64,000 bases of DNA from Streptomyces olivaceoviridis (GCF_014650115.1 NZ_BMUI01000014.1:166321-230320), one strand, 5' to 3'. Numbered from the stretch's first letter, positions 34,615 through 44,656 are shown. The notes: a model not told the origin generated them from the letters alone. A program made the numbers and translations.

Positions 34615-35766
34615 TCATCGGCAACGCGTCGTCGAGCCGGACGAGGTCTCGCTGTGGATCGGCGTGCCGGGCCGGGCCATGCGCAGGTCGACGACGGCGT
34701 GCACGTACGGCTCCCGGAACTCGATCAGCGGCCGGCGGCCGGCTTCCCTGACGGCGTCCGTGGTCTCCGCGAGCAACCGCACGGTCGCCGCCACGGGGGA
34801 GTGGGGTGACGGATCGTCCGGCACCGGCGTGGCGAACCGTTCGAGGAAGCCGAGCTTGACGCCGTCCGCGCCCGTCGTCACCACGAGGTCACGGCTGTGC
34901 TCCACGAGGCGGCGACGTGCGGCGTCGTCCCGCGGGTCGAGGACCGCGGTGCCGAACTGCGTGGAGATCGGCGATCACGCCGGCCGGCTCGGGGAACCTC
35001 TCCGCAGCCGCTGCCCAGTCGCCGCACGAGCCGTGGCCGCGGGCCAGGGACGTGGTCTGCCCGCCGTCGTCCACGATGACCACGCCGAAGCCGAGCGCGG
35101 CGGCACGGTCGGCCTGGGCCCGTACCGCCGCGGCCGTGACGTCCTGGTGGGCGACGTACCAGGTGCACAGCACCGCGTCCTCCACGCCGGGTGCCACCGC
35201 CGGCCCGCTGTCCCGTTGAAGCCGGCGCCCGGTGTCCGGTACGGCCTCGGCGACAGGGCGGCCGGAGACGTCGAGCCGCAGCCGGGTCCCCTCGCCGGGC
35301 CGGGCGTCCTCCACGGTCACCATGACCGCGAAATCCGCGCTGTCCTCGACCGGTCCGGCCCGCACGGAGGTGTGGTGGCTGCCCGCGTCGAGCGCCTGGA
35401 CGAGACCGGTCCGGTCCTGGCGCAGCAGCAGGGCGCCGAGGGGGATGCCGGCGAGCGCCGTGGTGTCGGCCGGGTCCGCCCGGGACGGCGGGATCGTGGC
35501 GCGGGGCACGGTGCTGCCCGACGCCACCAGGTGACCGCGTCCGCCGCCGGCATCAGGACGGTCAGCTCCAGCGCGGCACCGCCGGCGCGGAACGAGACCT
35601 CCCACACCCCGTCGTCCCCCTCGGCCGCCCGAGCGGTGGCGGTCGCCGTGAGCCGGAGCCCGCGTGCCGCCGCGGTCGCGACCAGGAGCACGGGTTCCTG
35701 CGGCGGGGCGTCGCCCCGTCCGGGCACCCGGAAGGACGCCGGCGCCGGGCAACGAGTGTCCGTCAT
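34615..35766 (-). pseudogene. Decayed alpha-galactosidase-like (GH36-type) gene
   Basis: The start ATG at 35766 overlaps the permease stop (ATGA), so this was the last gene of the sugar operon. Coding runs through three frames: TDTRCPAPASFRVPGR and FRAGGAALELTVLMP in the first, then SHHTSVRAGPVEDSADFAV and LCTWYVAHQDVTAAAVRAQ with FGVVIVDDGGQ in the second, then MEHSRDLVVTTGADGVKLGF in the third. These are beta-sandwich and barrel parts of a GH36-like enzyme. Frameshifts lie near 35510 and 34950, and the end is truncated. Not functional as it stands. Confidence 0.7.
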
Positions 35767-36656
35767 TTGTTCCCGGAGAAGGAGATTCCGCCGATGATGT
35801 GGCGTTGCGCGAGGAAGAAGATCAGTACGCACGGCAGCGTCACGACGACGGTCGTGGCCATGAGCAGCGGGGTGTTGGTGCCGTTCACCGACTGGAATCC
35901 GGCGAGCGCCAGCGGCAGCGTCTTCCATTTGTCGTCGGTGATGTAGATCGCGGCCTGGAAGAAGTTGTTCCAGTACGACATGAACTGGAGGACCGCGGTC
36001 GCGATCAGCACCGGGCGCGACAGCGGAAGGTAGACCGACCACCAGATGCGGAACCACCCGGCGCCGTCGAGGATGGCCGCGTCCGTCAGCGATTCCGGCA
36101 GCCGCAGGTAGAACTGGCGGAACAGGAAGATGAAGAAGGCCGACCCGAAGAAGGTGGGCACGATGATCGGCCACAACGTGTTCATCATGTCGAGGTTCTT
36201 GAACAGGATGAACTGCGGAACGATCGTCACCTCCTGCGGCAGCAGAAGAGTCGCCAGCACGATCCCGAACAGCACGTGGGAACCGCGGGCCCGGATCCGC
36301 GCGAACGCGAAGCCCACCAGCGACGACGAGTAGACGACCGCCACCACCGGCACCAGAGTGCTGAGCAGCGAGTTGCGGAAGTACCGCCAGAACGGGAACG
36401 AGTCGAGGCCGCTGGAGAAGTTCGACCACCGCCACTGGACGGGCCACAGCGCGATTCCCCCGCTGGAGACACCTTCCGGTGTGCGCAGCGCCGTCGCGAT
36501 CATCCAGAGGAAGGGGTAGACGAACACGACCGAGCCCACGACGAGGACGGCGAGCGCGGTGTAGCGCGCGGCCGGTGTCCCCTCGTGCCGCGATCGCCGG
36601 TCGGGTGCGGTCCTCCCGGTCCGTGCGCGAGGCATCGTCTTACTTGGCGCGGACAC
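35763..36656 (-). CDS. ABC sugar transporter permease (MalG-type)
   Basis: 297 aa, about six membrane helices, with the cytoplasmic EAA loop LPESLTDAAILDGAGWFRIW near residue 190. Start at GTG 36656, preceded by GGGAGG; an ATG 21 bp further in is possible. It overlaps the partner permease by 17 bp. Together they form the import channel for an oligosaccharide delivered by the lipoprotein at 37751. No ATPase gene is present; Streptomyces sugar importers commonly share MsiK. Confidence 0.9.
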   Translation of the reverse strand: MSAPSKTMPRARTGRTAPDRRSRHEGTPAARYTALAVLVVGSVVFVYPFLWMIATALRTPEGVSSGGIALWPVQWRWSNFSSGLDSFPFWRYFRNSLLSTLVPVVAVVYSSSLVGFAFARIRARGSHVLFGIVLATLLLPQEVTIVPQFILFKNLDMMNTLWPIIVPTFFGSAFFIFLFRQFYLRLPESLTDAAILDGAGWFRIWWSVYLPLSRPVLIATAVLQFMSYWNNFFQAAIYITDDKWKTLPLALAGFQSVNGTNTPLLMATTVVVTLPCVLIFFLAQRHIIGGISFSGNK

Positions 36657-37701
36657 GCCGCCTCCCTTCCTGGGGACGCTGGGATTCGTAGTAGACCCAG
36701 AAACTGCTGCCCCGGAACACGACCGCCGTGAGCACCATGATCATGAGGAAGAGGATCCAGGCGAGGGCCGAGGCATAGCCCATCTGGAAGAACTTGAACG
36801 CGTTCTGGTACAGGTACACGACGTAGAACAGCAGGGAGTTGGAGGGGCCGCCGCCGTTCTGGGTGATGACGTAGCCCTGGGTGAAGGTCTGCATCGCGTA
36901 GATCAGTCCTGTCACCACGTTGAAGAAGATGACCGGGCTGATCTGCGGAATGGTGATGTTCCACAGGACGCGGAGGCGGCCGGCGCCGTCGAGTGCCGCC
37001 GCCTCGTAGAGCTCGGACGGTATGTCCTGGAGCCCTGCCAGGTAGATGATCATGTTGCCGCCGACGGTCCACAGGCTCATGATGACGACCGCCGGCAGCG
37101 CCCAGTCCGGGTCGAAGAGCCACTTCGGGCCTTCGACACCCAGCAGCCGGAGCACCCCGTTGACCAGGCCGTGTTCGGGGTTGAACACCCAGATGAACAG
37201 CACGGTCTGCGCGACCCCGCTCACGAGGGAGGGCAGGTACCAGATGGTGCGGAACACATGGATGCCGCTGACCTTCACGTTCATCAGCAGCGCCACCGCG
37301 AGCGACAGCACCGTCTGCGCCGGGACGCTGAGCACCGCGTACAGCAGAGTGACCTTGACGGCCTGTCCGACGTCCGGGTCGTGCAGCGCCTGCCGGTAGT
37401 TGGCGAGCCCGGCGAACCTCGCCGGGCTCAGCAGATCCCAGTGGGTGAACGACAGCACCAGGGAGTAGACCATCGGACCGCCCGTGAACAGCAGGAAGCC
37501 GACGATCCAGGGGGAGACGAAGAGCCAGAACGCCGCGGTCGCGCGACCGATCCACCTTCGTCTCACCGCGAGCCACATGGCGGCCCCGAGCAGCCCGAAG
37601 ACGACGGCCATCATGATGACGAAGGCGACGATGGGCTGGAGCGCCACGTCCAGGTGGAACCCTGCGAGGAGGCTCTCCAGGCCCTTCACTATCTCTGACA
37701 T
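36640..37701 (-). CDS. ABC sugar transporter permease (MalF-type)
   Basis: 353 aa, seven or so membrane segments, the first ones near residues 22-45 and 58-80. EAA loop IPSELYEAAALDGAGRLRVL near residue 228. Follows the binding protein by 49 bp and overlaps the second permease. The arrangement binding protein - MalF - MalG is typical of CUT1 carbohydrate importers. Probably controlled by the LacI repressor encoded upstream at 40761. Confidence 0.9.
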   Translation of the reverse strand: MSEIVKGLESLLAGFHLDVALQPIVAFVIMMAVVFGLLGAAMWLAVRRRWIGRATAAFWLFVSPWIVGFLLFTGGPMVYSLVLSFTHWDLLSPARFAGLANYRQALHDPDVGQAVKVTLLYAVLSVPAQTVLSLAVALLMNVKVSGIHVFRTIWYLPSLVSGVAQTVLFIWVFNPEHGLVNGVLRLLGVEGPKWLFDPDWALPAVVIMSLWTVGGNMIIYLAGLQDIPSELYEAAALDGAGRLRVLWNITIPQISPVIFFNVVTGLIYAMQTFTQGYVITQNGGGPSNSLLFYVVYLYQNAFKFFQMGYASALAWILFLMIMVLTAVVFRGSSFWVYYESQRPQEGRRRVRAK

Positions 37702-37750
37702 GTTGAGAATCGGTCCTTCTCGGTGCCGCTCGCGGCCGTCCGCCTAGGGG

Positions 37751-39064
37751 TTACTTGGTCGCGTCGAGCATCTTCTGGCACTTGTCCTGAAGCTGCGGCA
37801 GCACGGTCGCCGGGTCCTCGTGGCCGGTCCCGATCGCGGTGCGGGAGTTCAGGGCGGTCGAGAAGGTGCTCTCGATCTGGACCTTGTTCTTCACGTACGG
37901 CGTGGTGACCGCGTGCTCGACGGCGTCGACGAACGCCTGGAGATTGGCCTTGGGCGCGGCGGACTTGAAGGCGGCGAGCGAGCCGTCGACCACGGGCACG
38001 CCCAGCGCGGACTTCTCGGACGCCAGCAGGTTCTGGGCGGCCGGGTCGGTGCTCATGAACTTCGTGAACGTCTCGGCGGATTCGACCTGTGCCGCGCTCG
38101 CGCTCTTGGCGATGCCGAGGCCGTCGACCTCCATGGGCTCACCGCGGCCGGGCATGGGGACGAGGGCGAAGCGGGCGGAGTCCAGCGCGGCGAACTTCGC
38201 GATGTTCCAGGGGCCGAAGTCGGGCAGTGTCGCCACCTTGCCCTGTGCCAGCCACTGGAACATGTCCTGGCCCTGGGCGGCGATCGAGGTCGGCGCGAAG
38301 CCGTTGGACTTGACCGAGTCGACCACGGTCTTCGCGGCCCGGATTCCCGCCGCGTCGCCCATCGTGCACTTCGTGCCGTCGGCGTTGTAGTAGGAGCCCC
38401 CGTCGGCCAACAGCCATCCGTCGTACCACAAAGGCGCGGAGCCGTAGACCTTGGACGAGCCGGAGCCGCTGGTCATCTTCCTCGCGGCGGCGACGAAGTC
38501 CTGGGTGCTCAGCGGCTTCGTGCCCGACGGCACCGGGAGGCCGGCCTTGGTGAAGCTGGTCTTGTCGACGGCCATGACCTTGCTCTTGGCCACGAACGGC
38601 ACGGCGTAGTCGGTGCCGTCGACGTTGCCCGCCTTGGCTACGGCCGGCGAGTAGTACGCGTTCTTGTCGACGCTGACCGGTTTGAAGACGGTGAAGAAGC
38701 TCGGCAGCGAGGTGTTGGAGATCGCGGCAACGGTGGGGGCGTCACCGCCGGCGATGGACGTCTGGAGCTTCTGCTCGTAGTCGCTCTGGATCCAGTTGGC
38801 TTCGACGTGGATGTCGGGGTGGGCCCGCTCGAAGGCGGCGACCATGCTCTTGATCGTCGCGTTCTCCTCGTTGCTGCCCCAATAGGCGAACGAGATGGAC
38901 GCGGAATCGCCGCCGCTGTCTCCGGGGGTGGCCCCGCTCTCGTTGCTGCACGCGGAGAGGGAGGCGAGGCAGCCGACGACTATGGCGGCTGTCACTGCGG
39001 TTCTCAACACGGGAAGGTCCTTGTCGTTGCGGTCCGATGCCGTCGGGGAGGTGTTGCGGTTCAT
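37751..39064 (-). CDS. ABC transporter sugar-binding lipoprotein
   Basis: 437 aa. Lipoprotein signal with lipobox LSAC (Cys39) after a short basic region and hydrophobic core, then a family-1 solute-binding domain (ISFAYWGSNEENATIKSMVA, VEANWIQSDYEQKLQTSIAG). The ATG overlaps the preceding glycosidase stop (ATGA). It captures the oligosaccharide for the two permeases. The neighbours' specificities suggest an alpha-galactoside or fucosylated ligand; the protein itself does not reveal it. Confidence 0.9.
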   Translation of the reverse strand: MNRNTSPTASDRNDKDLPVLRTAVTAAIVVGCLASLSACSNESGATPGDSGGDSASISFAYWGSNEENATIKSMVAAFERAHPDIHVEANWIQSDYEQKLQTSIAGGDAPTVAAISNTSLPSFFTVFKPVSVDKNAYYSPAVAKAGNVDGTDYAVPFVAKSKVMAVDKTSFTKAGLPVPSGTKPLSTQDFVAAARKMTSGSGSSKVYGSAPLWYDGWLLADGGSYYNADGTKCTMGDAAGIRAAKTVVDSVKSNGFAPTSIAAQGQDMFQWLAQGKVATLPDFGPWNIAKFAALDSARFALVPMPGRGEPMEVDGLGIAKSASAAQVESAETFTKFMSTDPAAQNLLASEKSALGVPVVDGSLAAFKSAAPKANLQAFVDAVEHAVTTPYVKNKVQIESTFSTALNSRTAIGTGHEDPATVLPQLQDKCQKMLDATK

Positions 39065-40356
39065 TCCTGTCGAGGAGCTGCGGTGGTGTCGCCGTCGGCG
39101 GTGACCCGCACCCGCCCGCCGACGGGGACGTCGACCCGGGTGGTGCGGCCGTCCGGCCAGGTGCTGGTCCAGGTGACGGCGCTGCCGGCGGTCACCCACA
39201 GTTCGCTCGCCTCGCGTCCCTCGTGGCGGACACCGATGGTCGAGGTGCCGGCGGCGATGTGGTCGACCTCCAGCCAGGCGTCCGCCGGGATGTGTGAACG
39301 GGTGCGTACCTCGCCCTCGCGCGGTCCCACGTCCAGGCCGGTCAGACCGGTCGCGATGTGGGCGACATGAGTGAACGGCACCTCCGGGTAGTCCGCGCGG
39401 GATTCCGCCAGGAAACGGATCCACCGCAGGGCTTCCTCGTCACGTCCGTACCGCAGATACGCCTCGGGCAGGTAGGTGAAGGCTTCGATGTTGTGCGGCG
39501 GGCTCTTCTCCAGGCAGGCGCCGAGGAAGTCCAGGTGGGCGGTCGCCCGGTCGTCGGGCCGCATGAGGCCCTTGACCGCCGGGAACCACGTGCTCTCCAG
39601 CCCGAATCCGCTGACCGGCCCTTCCTGGGTGAAGCCCGCCGTGTAGTGGTCGTGTTCCGTCAGCCACCAGCCCTCGTTGAACTCGGTTTCCAGAGCCGCC
39701 GCCCGTTCGGCGTTCCAGCGTGCGAACCCCGGGTCCAGCGAGGTACCGGCCGCGACACCCGCGAGCGCGGCGTGGGCCGCCCACTGGCTGGCGATGCCGT
39801 CGGCCGCCACCAGCAGGTGCGGCGGGTGTTCCACCTCGTTGTACGTGGCCGTGCCCTCGAAGATCCGGCCGCTGCCGCGCTCACCGGCGACTCCGGTCCC
39901 CAGCGGGTCGTGGGCCCGCACGAACGAGGTCAGGGTGGTGCGGATGAACGCGGAGATCTCCGCCGTCCGCAGGAACCGCTCGTCACGCGTCCAGCGGTAC
40001 TGCTCGACGGCCTTCTCCGCCAGCTCGAACGGCGCGGGGATCTCGCGGACGAAGTCGTCGTCGTCGTGGTAGTCGATGGCCGCGGGAGTGCCGTCGAACA
40101 GGAACGCCCACAGCGGGTACCAGCCGCGCCGCTCGGTGGCGGAGGCGGCGAAGTGCCGGAGCATCGCCAGGTTCTCGGCATCGAGGCCGAGGAGGTGGCC
40201 GCCGAGCATCTGGTGGGCCAGATCCCGTGAGTAGAACATCGGCCGGTCCGTGAGGCCCGCCCAGTAGCTCGGCAGGAAGTCCGCGCGCCGTCCGGTCTGC
40301 ACCCACTCTCGGGCCCGCCATGACGCCCAAGTGAAAGATTCGACAAGATCCGTCAT
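39061..40356 (-). CDS. Putative (alpha/alpha)6-barrel glycosidase
   Basis: 431 aa from ATG 40356 (MTDLVESFTWASWR). Features of six-hairpin glycosidases: aromatic-rich ADFLPSYWAGLTDRPMFYSR near the N terminus, and FELAEKAVEQYRWT, FEGTATYNEVEHPPHLLVA and FNEGWWL in successive helices, then a small C-terminal beta domain. Acidic residues are plentiful, but I cannot name the GH family. It is the first gene of the importer operon, so its product likely trims the imported sugar inside the cell. Upstream in-frame ATGs lack a better ribosome site. Confidence 0.7.
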   Translation of the reverse strand: MTDLVESFTWASWRAREWVQTGRRADFLPSYWAGLTDRPMFYSRDLAHQMLGGHLLGLDAENLAMLRHFAASATERRGWYPLWAFLFDGTPAAIDYHDDDDFVREIPAPFELAEKAVEQYRWTRDERFLRTAEISAFIRTTLTSFVRAHDPLGTGVAGERGSGRIFEGTATYNEVEHPPHLLVAADGIASQWAAHAALAGVAAGTSLDPGFARWNAERAAALETEFNEGWWLTEHDHYTAGFTQEGPVSGFGLESTWFPAVKGLMRPDDRATAHLDFLGACLEKSPPHNIEAFTYLPEAYLRYGRDEEALRWIRFLAESRADYPEVPFTHVAHIATGLTGLDVGPREGEVRTRSHIPADAWLEVDHIAAGTSTIGVRHEGREASELWVTAGSAVTWTSTWPDGRTTRVDVPVGGRVRVTADGDTTAAPRQE

Positions 40357-40463
40357 GCTGGATCTCATGTGAAGCGTGGTGTTTTGCAGCTCTGGGCCGC
40401 TGAGACGTGTGGAGGGCTGCGGAAATAGTGGTCCCTGCGCCATGAAAGGGAGTGTTACACGCA

Positions 40464-40480
40464 CGTCAACTTCACGTCAA
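40464..40480. promoter_or_regulatory. CGTCAA-N5-CGTCAA direct repeat, site 1
   Basis: Two CGTCAA hexamers 11 bp apart, about 108 bp upstream of the glycosidase start. An identical arrangement occurs at 40686-40702. Candidate regulator site or part of the operon promoter. Confidence 0.45.
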
Positions 40481-40685
40481 TGCATCGATGTTTCAAACCT
40501 GTTCAGCGATACGTGTGCGCCCATCATCGCAGGCAGTCGTGGGGCGAGGTGTGCCACGGACGTCCGAAGTGTGTCCGAAAGCGCGCCACAGTACCGATGA
40601 AGGGAGCCGTTCGGCTCGTCTCAGGCCGACGTGGAGCAAGTGTGCGGAGAGGAGCGGCCAGCCGATGACGTGTTTATGACGGTTA

Positions 40686-40702
40686 CGTCAATCATCCGTC
40701 AA
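40686..40702. promoter_or_regulatory. CGTCAA-N5-CGTCAA direct repeat, site 2
   Basis: Second copy, also part of TGACG-GTTA-CGTCA (40677-40690), an inverted repeat. Lies between the LacI stop and the glycosidase operon, in a 400-bp gap that is less GC-rich than its surroundings and has no gene. Confidence 0.45.
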
Positions 40703-40760
40703 AGGGTGGCGCTGATGAATGCCGAGTCGGCGCGCAGGTGGCTGCGGGTTTCGGGACGCC

Positions 40761-41756
40761 TCAGGAGCGCGGCGGCGCGGTGGAGCCGCGCACGATCAAC
40801 TGCGGGTCGAACAGCAACTCGCCCGAGGGGACCAGCTTGCGGTTCACCAAGTGCACCATGGCCGTCGACACCGACTGCGCGAGCCGCTCGACGGGCTGAC
40901 GCACCGTCGTCAACGGCGGATCGACGAAGTCCATGACCTGCGAGTCGTCGTAGCCGACCACCGACAGGTCCTCCGGGATCGACATCCCCCGGCGCCGGGC
41001 GGCCCGGATCGCGCCGAGAGCCATGTAGTCGCTGGCCGCGACGATCGCCGTAACCCCCAGGTCGAGCAGCGTCCCGGCGGCGGACATGCCGCCCTCGACG
41101 CTGTAGACCTGTCGGACGGCCAGCCGCTGCGGATCGGCGACACCGCGAACGGTCATCGACTGGACGAACCCGGCCAGCCGGCGCTCGCTCGGCCGGTTCC
41201 CCACCGGCCCGACGATCAAGCCGATGTCGCGGTGACCGAGCCCCCACAGGTGGTCGACCGCCAGCTCCGCCGCGACGGTGTCGTTGGTCGAGAAACTGGG
41301 CGAGGGGTGACCGTCGATCGCGCCGTTCACCAGCACGAAGGGGATCTTGCGCTCCGCGAGCAACTGGTAGACCGTCGGGTCGGCACCGATCAGGGTGTTG
41401 CTGGCGGACGCGAAGACCGCACCGGCGATGCCCAGGTCCATCGTCGAGGAGATGAAGTCGATCTCCTGGAGCCCGCCCACGGTGGTCGAGGCCACTATGG
41501 CCCGGAAACCCTGCGACGCGAGCGCCGACTCGATCAGCTCGCACAGCTGGCCGAAGAACGGCTGGGCCAGCCCGGGAGTGAGCACCACGACCAGCTGACT
41601 CTGCCCGCCGCGCTCGTAGCCCAGCTCGCGGATCGCTTCCTCCACCTGGCGCCGTGTCGCCATCGCGACGACCCCGCGGCGGTTGATGACGCGACTGACT
41701 GTGGCCTCGCTGACGCCCGCTCGCGCCGCGACGTCGCTGATCCCGACCTTGGCCAT
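40761..41756 (-). CDS. LacI-family transcriptional repressor
   Basis: 331 aa. N-terminal helix-turn-helix ISDVAARAGVSEATVSRVIN (residues 6-25) and a periplasmic-binding-protein-like sensor with typical LVVVLTPGLAQPFFGQLCEL and DLSVVGYDDSQVM. The ATG at 41756 removes an unrelated open upstream frame. Transcribed in the same direction as, and upstream of, the glycosidase/importer operon, which it likely represses until the sugar is bound. Confidence 0.9.
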   Translation of the reverse strand: MAKVGISDVAARAGVSEATVSRVINRRGVVAMATRRQVEEAIRELGYERGGQSQLVVVLTPGLAQPFFGQLCELIESALASQGFRAIVASTTVGGLQEIDFISSTMDLGIAGAVFASASNTLIGADPTVYQLLAERKIPFVLVNGAIDGHPSPSFSTNDTVAAELAVDHLWGLGHRDIGLIVGPVGNRPSERRLAGFVQSMTVRGVADPQRLAVRQVYSVEGGMSAAGTLLDLGVTAIVAASDYMALGAIRAARRRGMSIPEDLSVVGYDDSQVMDFVDPPLTTVRQPVERLAQSVSTAMVHLVNRKLVPSGELLFDPQLIVRGSTAPPRS

Positions 41757-41865
41757 GACTCCCTCTGCGGTGAACGGCGCCGCCTGGCGTGCTGCGAGTG
41801 TACCGGGATCACGCCAGGTCCCGACCGGTGCCCGCACCCGCCGGAGCCGGGCCGGGGGGCTTCGC

Positions 41866-42660
41866 TCAGCCCGCCACGGCCGGCAACCCCCCACCCGCGC
41901 CGGGACGCAGGGTCCACGGACCCCGGGCCAGATCCACCTCCACCGACGCCTCGCCCAGCGACACCCGCACGGTACCCACCCGGTCGGAGCGCCGGCGCAA
42001 CCGCGCCTCGACCAGCCGCCGCTCGTCGTCCCAGGCCAGGTCCACCACGGCACCGGGCCGTGCCACCAGCCCCCGCATCCGTCCGGCGGGCCAGTCGGAC
42101 GGCAGCGCCGGCAACAGGTCGACCGTGCCGGCGTGGCTCTGCACCACACACTCCGCGATCGCCGCCGTGAACCCGAAGTTACCGTCGATCTGGAACGGCG
42201 GATGGGCCGACAGGCGATTGGGGTAGAGACCGCCGTGCTCACCCTCCGCCGCCGGATCCACCTCGCGCAGCGCCAGATCGATCAGGGCGGGCAGCCGCTC
42301 GGTATGGCGCAGCCGGGTGCGCAGCGCCGGCTTCCACGCGAGCGACCAGCCCGTGGAGTCGTCACCGCGAACGTCGAGTGTCCGGGCCACCGCGGCCGAG
42401 TGCTCCGGCCGTACGCCGGTCCCGGGAAACGCCTCGTAGAGCGGTGACAGGTGCCGGTGGGCCGGCTCCGCCATGACGTGCGGGCCCCGCCATTTCCGTA
42501 CCGTCCCGTCCTCGTCGGTCTCCGGCCCCGGCAGCCGGCCCAGCGCGGCCCGCGCGGCCCCGGCCACGGCGTCGTCCGGCTGTCCTGCCAGCTCCGCCAG
42601 AGCGGTGGCCCAGGTGAACACCTCGCGCGCGCCGATGTCGATCGCGGAACTCACATCGAC
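41866..42660 (-). pseudogene. C-terminal remnant of a GH95-type alpha-L-fucosidase
   Basis: About 260 codons with the conserved C-terminal blocks HRHLSPLYEAFPGT, DDSTGWSLAWKPALR and SAHPPFQIDGNFGFTAAIAE, found near the end of roughly 750-residue GH95 enzymes. The N-terminal beta domain and first half of the barrel, with the catalytic acid region, are missing: upstream of 42660 the frame turns into unrelated sequence. It is therefore a truncated gene, not a short enzyme. Confidence 0.75.
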
Positions 42661-42868
42661 CGCCGCCAGTGACCGGCCGGCCGGGCGAAGGAGAGCCGGT
42701 GCGGGGTCTGCGCGGGGCCGTGGGAGCAGGCCGGCACGACGCCTCCTGTGGTGTGGATACGGACTGGCTACACTGACGCGCCAAGACTTTGACCGGACAT
42801 TAGGGCAACGTCAACTCCACCGGCCGTCCGGGAGGACGTGGGCCCGGCACCCCGAACAAGGAGCAAGC

Positions 42869-44656
42869 GTGGCGCCTCGCACCATGGTCGATGTCACCGC
42901 GTTCGGCGCGGACCCGAGCGGTACCCGCGACAGCGCCGCGGCGGTCACCGAGGCCCTGCGCGCGGCCCGCGCCGTGACGGCGCCGGTGACCGTACGGTTC
43001 CCGCCCGGCCGGTACCACTTGTATCCGGAGCGGGCCGAGCGCCGCGATCTGTACGTCTCCAACACGGTGGGCGCCGATCGGCGTCACCTGTCCAAGACCA
43101 TCGCACTCCTCGTGGAGAACGCCCACGACCTGGTGATCGACGGCAGGGGCGCCGCCCTGGTGCTGCACGGCGCGCAGACCGCGTTCGCGGCGATCGACTC
43201 GACCGACGTCCGCTTCGAGGGGTTCTCCTTCGACTACGTCTCGCCCCGGGTCGTCGACGCCACGGTGGCCGACGCCGGCACGGACGGCGTCACCGCCTGG
43301 CGGGAGCTGACCCTGCCCGCGGACACCCGCTTCCGGATCGACGGCACGACCGTCACCTGGCTCGGCGAGCCCGCCCCCGCCGACGGCGAGCCGTACTGGA
43401 CCGGCACGAACGCGATGGAGTACACGCAGGTGCACGATCCGGTGGCCCGGCGCACCTGGCGGGACCGCAACCCCCTGTTCGACGAGGTGGCCGCCGTCCG
43501 CCGACTCCCCGGCCACCGCCTGCGCCTGTCCTACCGCTTCGCCGACGCCCCCGGTGACGTCGGGCTCGTCTACCAGATGCGCACGACCGTCCGTGACCAT
43601 CCGGGCGCGTTCGTGAGCGGCGGCGAACGGGTGGAGATCCGCGACGTCTCGGCGCACTACCTCCACGGTTTCGGCCTCGTCGGACAGCTGAGCAGGGACC
43701 TGACCGTACGCGATGTCCGTTTCCGCGCCGACCCGGCCACCGGCCGCACCTCGGCCGGGTTCGCCGACTTCATCAACCTGTCGTCGATGGCCGGTCATGT
43801 ACGGATCGCCGACTGCGTCTTCGACGGGCCGCACGACGACCCGGTCAACATCCACGGCACGTACCTCGTGGTGGCCGGCCGGGTGGCGGACGACGTCGTG
43901 ACACTGGCCTACCGGCACCCGGAGACGGCCGGCTTCCCCGCGTTCCGGCCCGGTGACACGATCGAGTTCACCGCTCGTGCCACCCTCGACACCGCGGCCG
44001 GCTTCACCGCGCGCCTGACCGCCGTCGACGGCCCCCACGACCGGGACGACGCGCACGACCGGCGCATCATGACCGTGACCCTGGACCGCCCGTTGCCCCC
44101 CACCGTCACACCGGAGCACTGGGTCGCCGAGAACGTCACCGCCACGGCGTCGGTCCACATCGTCGGCAACCACTTCGTCAACGTGCCCACCCGCGGGGTC
44201 CTGGTGACCACCCGGCGGCCGGTCGTCATCGAAGGCAACCTCTTCGACGGCGTGACCATGGCCGGCGTCTACGTCTCCGCCGACGCCGAGGAGTGGTACG
44301 AGTCGGGGCCGGTCGCCGACCTCACCATCCGGGACAACACCTTCCTGCGTCCCTCCACTCCCGCGGTCCTCATCGCACCGACCAACACCGTCCTCGACCC
44401 CGCTCACCCCGTGCACCGCAACGTGACGATCAGCGGCAACGTCTTCGAGGACGCCGACGCCCCGATCGTGCGCGCCCGCTCCGTCCGCGGGCTGGCCGTC
44501 ACCGGCAACCACCTGACGGGCACCGGCGCCGGGGCCCTCACCGAGTCCGTCCTGGTGGCCGCCGAAGGCTGCTCGGACGTGGTCGTGGAAGGAACGTCGG
44601 GCACGCTCCCCCCACCCGGCCGGACCCAGGTTCACCGGCTCGACGAGCGGCCGTGA
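42869..44656 (+). CDS. GH110-like alpha-1,3-galactosidase
   Basis: 595 aa, right-handed beta-helix glycosidase. It begins with the pectate-lyase-like VDVTAFGADPSGTRDSAAAV and contains VSAHYLHGFGLVGQLSRDL and DCVFDGPHDDPVNIHGTYL, which fit family GH110, retaining the acidic residues of the active cleft. GH110 enzymes remove the terminal alpha-1,3-galactose of blood-group-B-like structures. GTG start with AAGGAG 5 bp upstream. No signal peptide is visible, so it probably acts inside the cell or on imported oligosaccharide. It faces away from the truncated fucosidase gene. Confidence 0.85.
   Translation: MAPRTMVDVTAFGADPSGTRDSAAAVTEALRAARAVTAPVTVRFPPGRYHLYPERAERRDLYVSNTVGADRRHLSKTIALLVENAHDLVIDGRGAALVLHGAQTAFAAIDSTDVRFEGFSFDYVSPRVVDATVADAGTDGVTAWRELTLPADTRFRIDGTTVTWLGEPAPADGEPYWTGTNAMEYTQVHDPVARRTWRDRNPLFDEVAAVRRLPGHRLRLSYRFADAPGDVGLVYQMRTTVRDHPGAFVSGGERVEIRDVSAHYLHGFGLVGQLSRDLTVRDVRFRADPATGRTSAGFADFINLSSMAGHVRIADCVFDGPHDDPVNIHGTYLVVAGRVADDVVTLAYRHPETAGFPAFRPGDTIEFTARATLDTAAGFTARLTAVDGPHDRDDAHDRRIMTVTLDRPLPPTVTPEHWVAENVTATASVHIVGNHFVNVPTRGVLVTTRRPVVIEGNLFDGVTMAGVYVSADAEEWYESGPVADLTIRDNTFLRPSTPAVLIAPTNTVLDPAHPVHRNVTISGNVFEDADAPIVRARSVRGLAVTGNHLTGTGAGALTESVLVAAEGCSDVVVEGTSGTLPPPGRTQVHRLDERP

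Noticed and set aside
41866..42654. An intact small fucosidase
   Set aside because: Only the C-terminal third of GH95 is present and the catalytic acid region is missing.
42473..42868. A longer N terminus for the GH110-like protein
   Set aside because: This stretch is antisense to the fucosidase remnant and has no coding character. GTG 42869 has a proper ribosome site.
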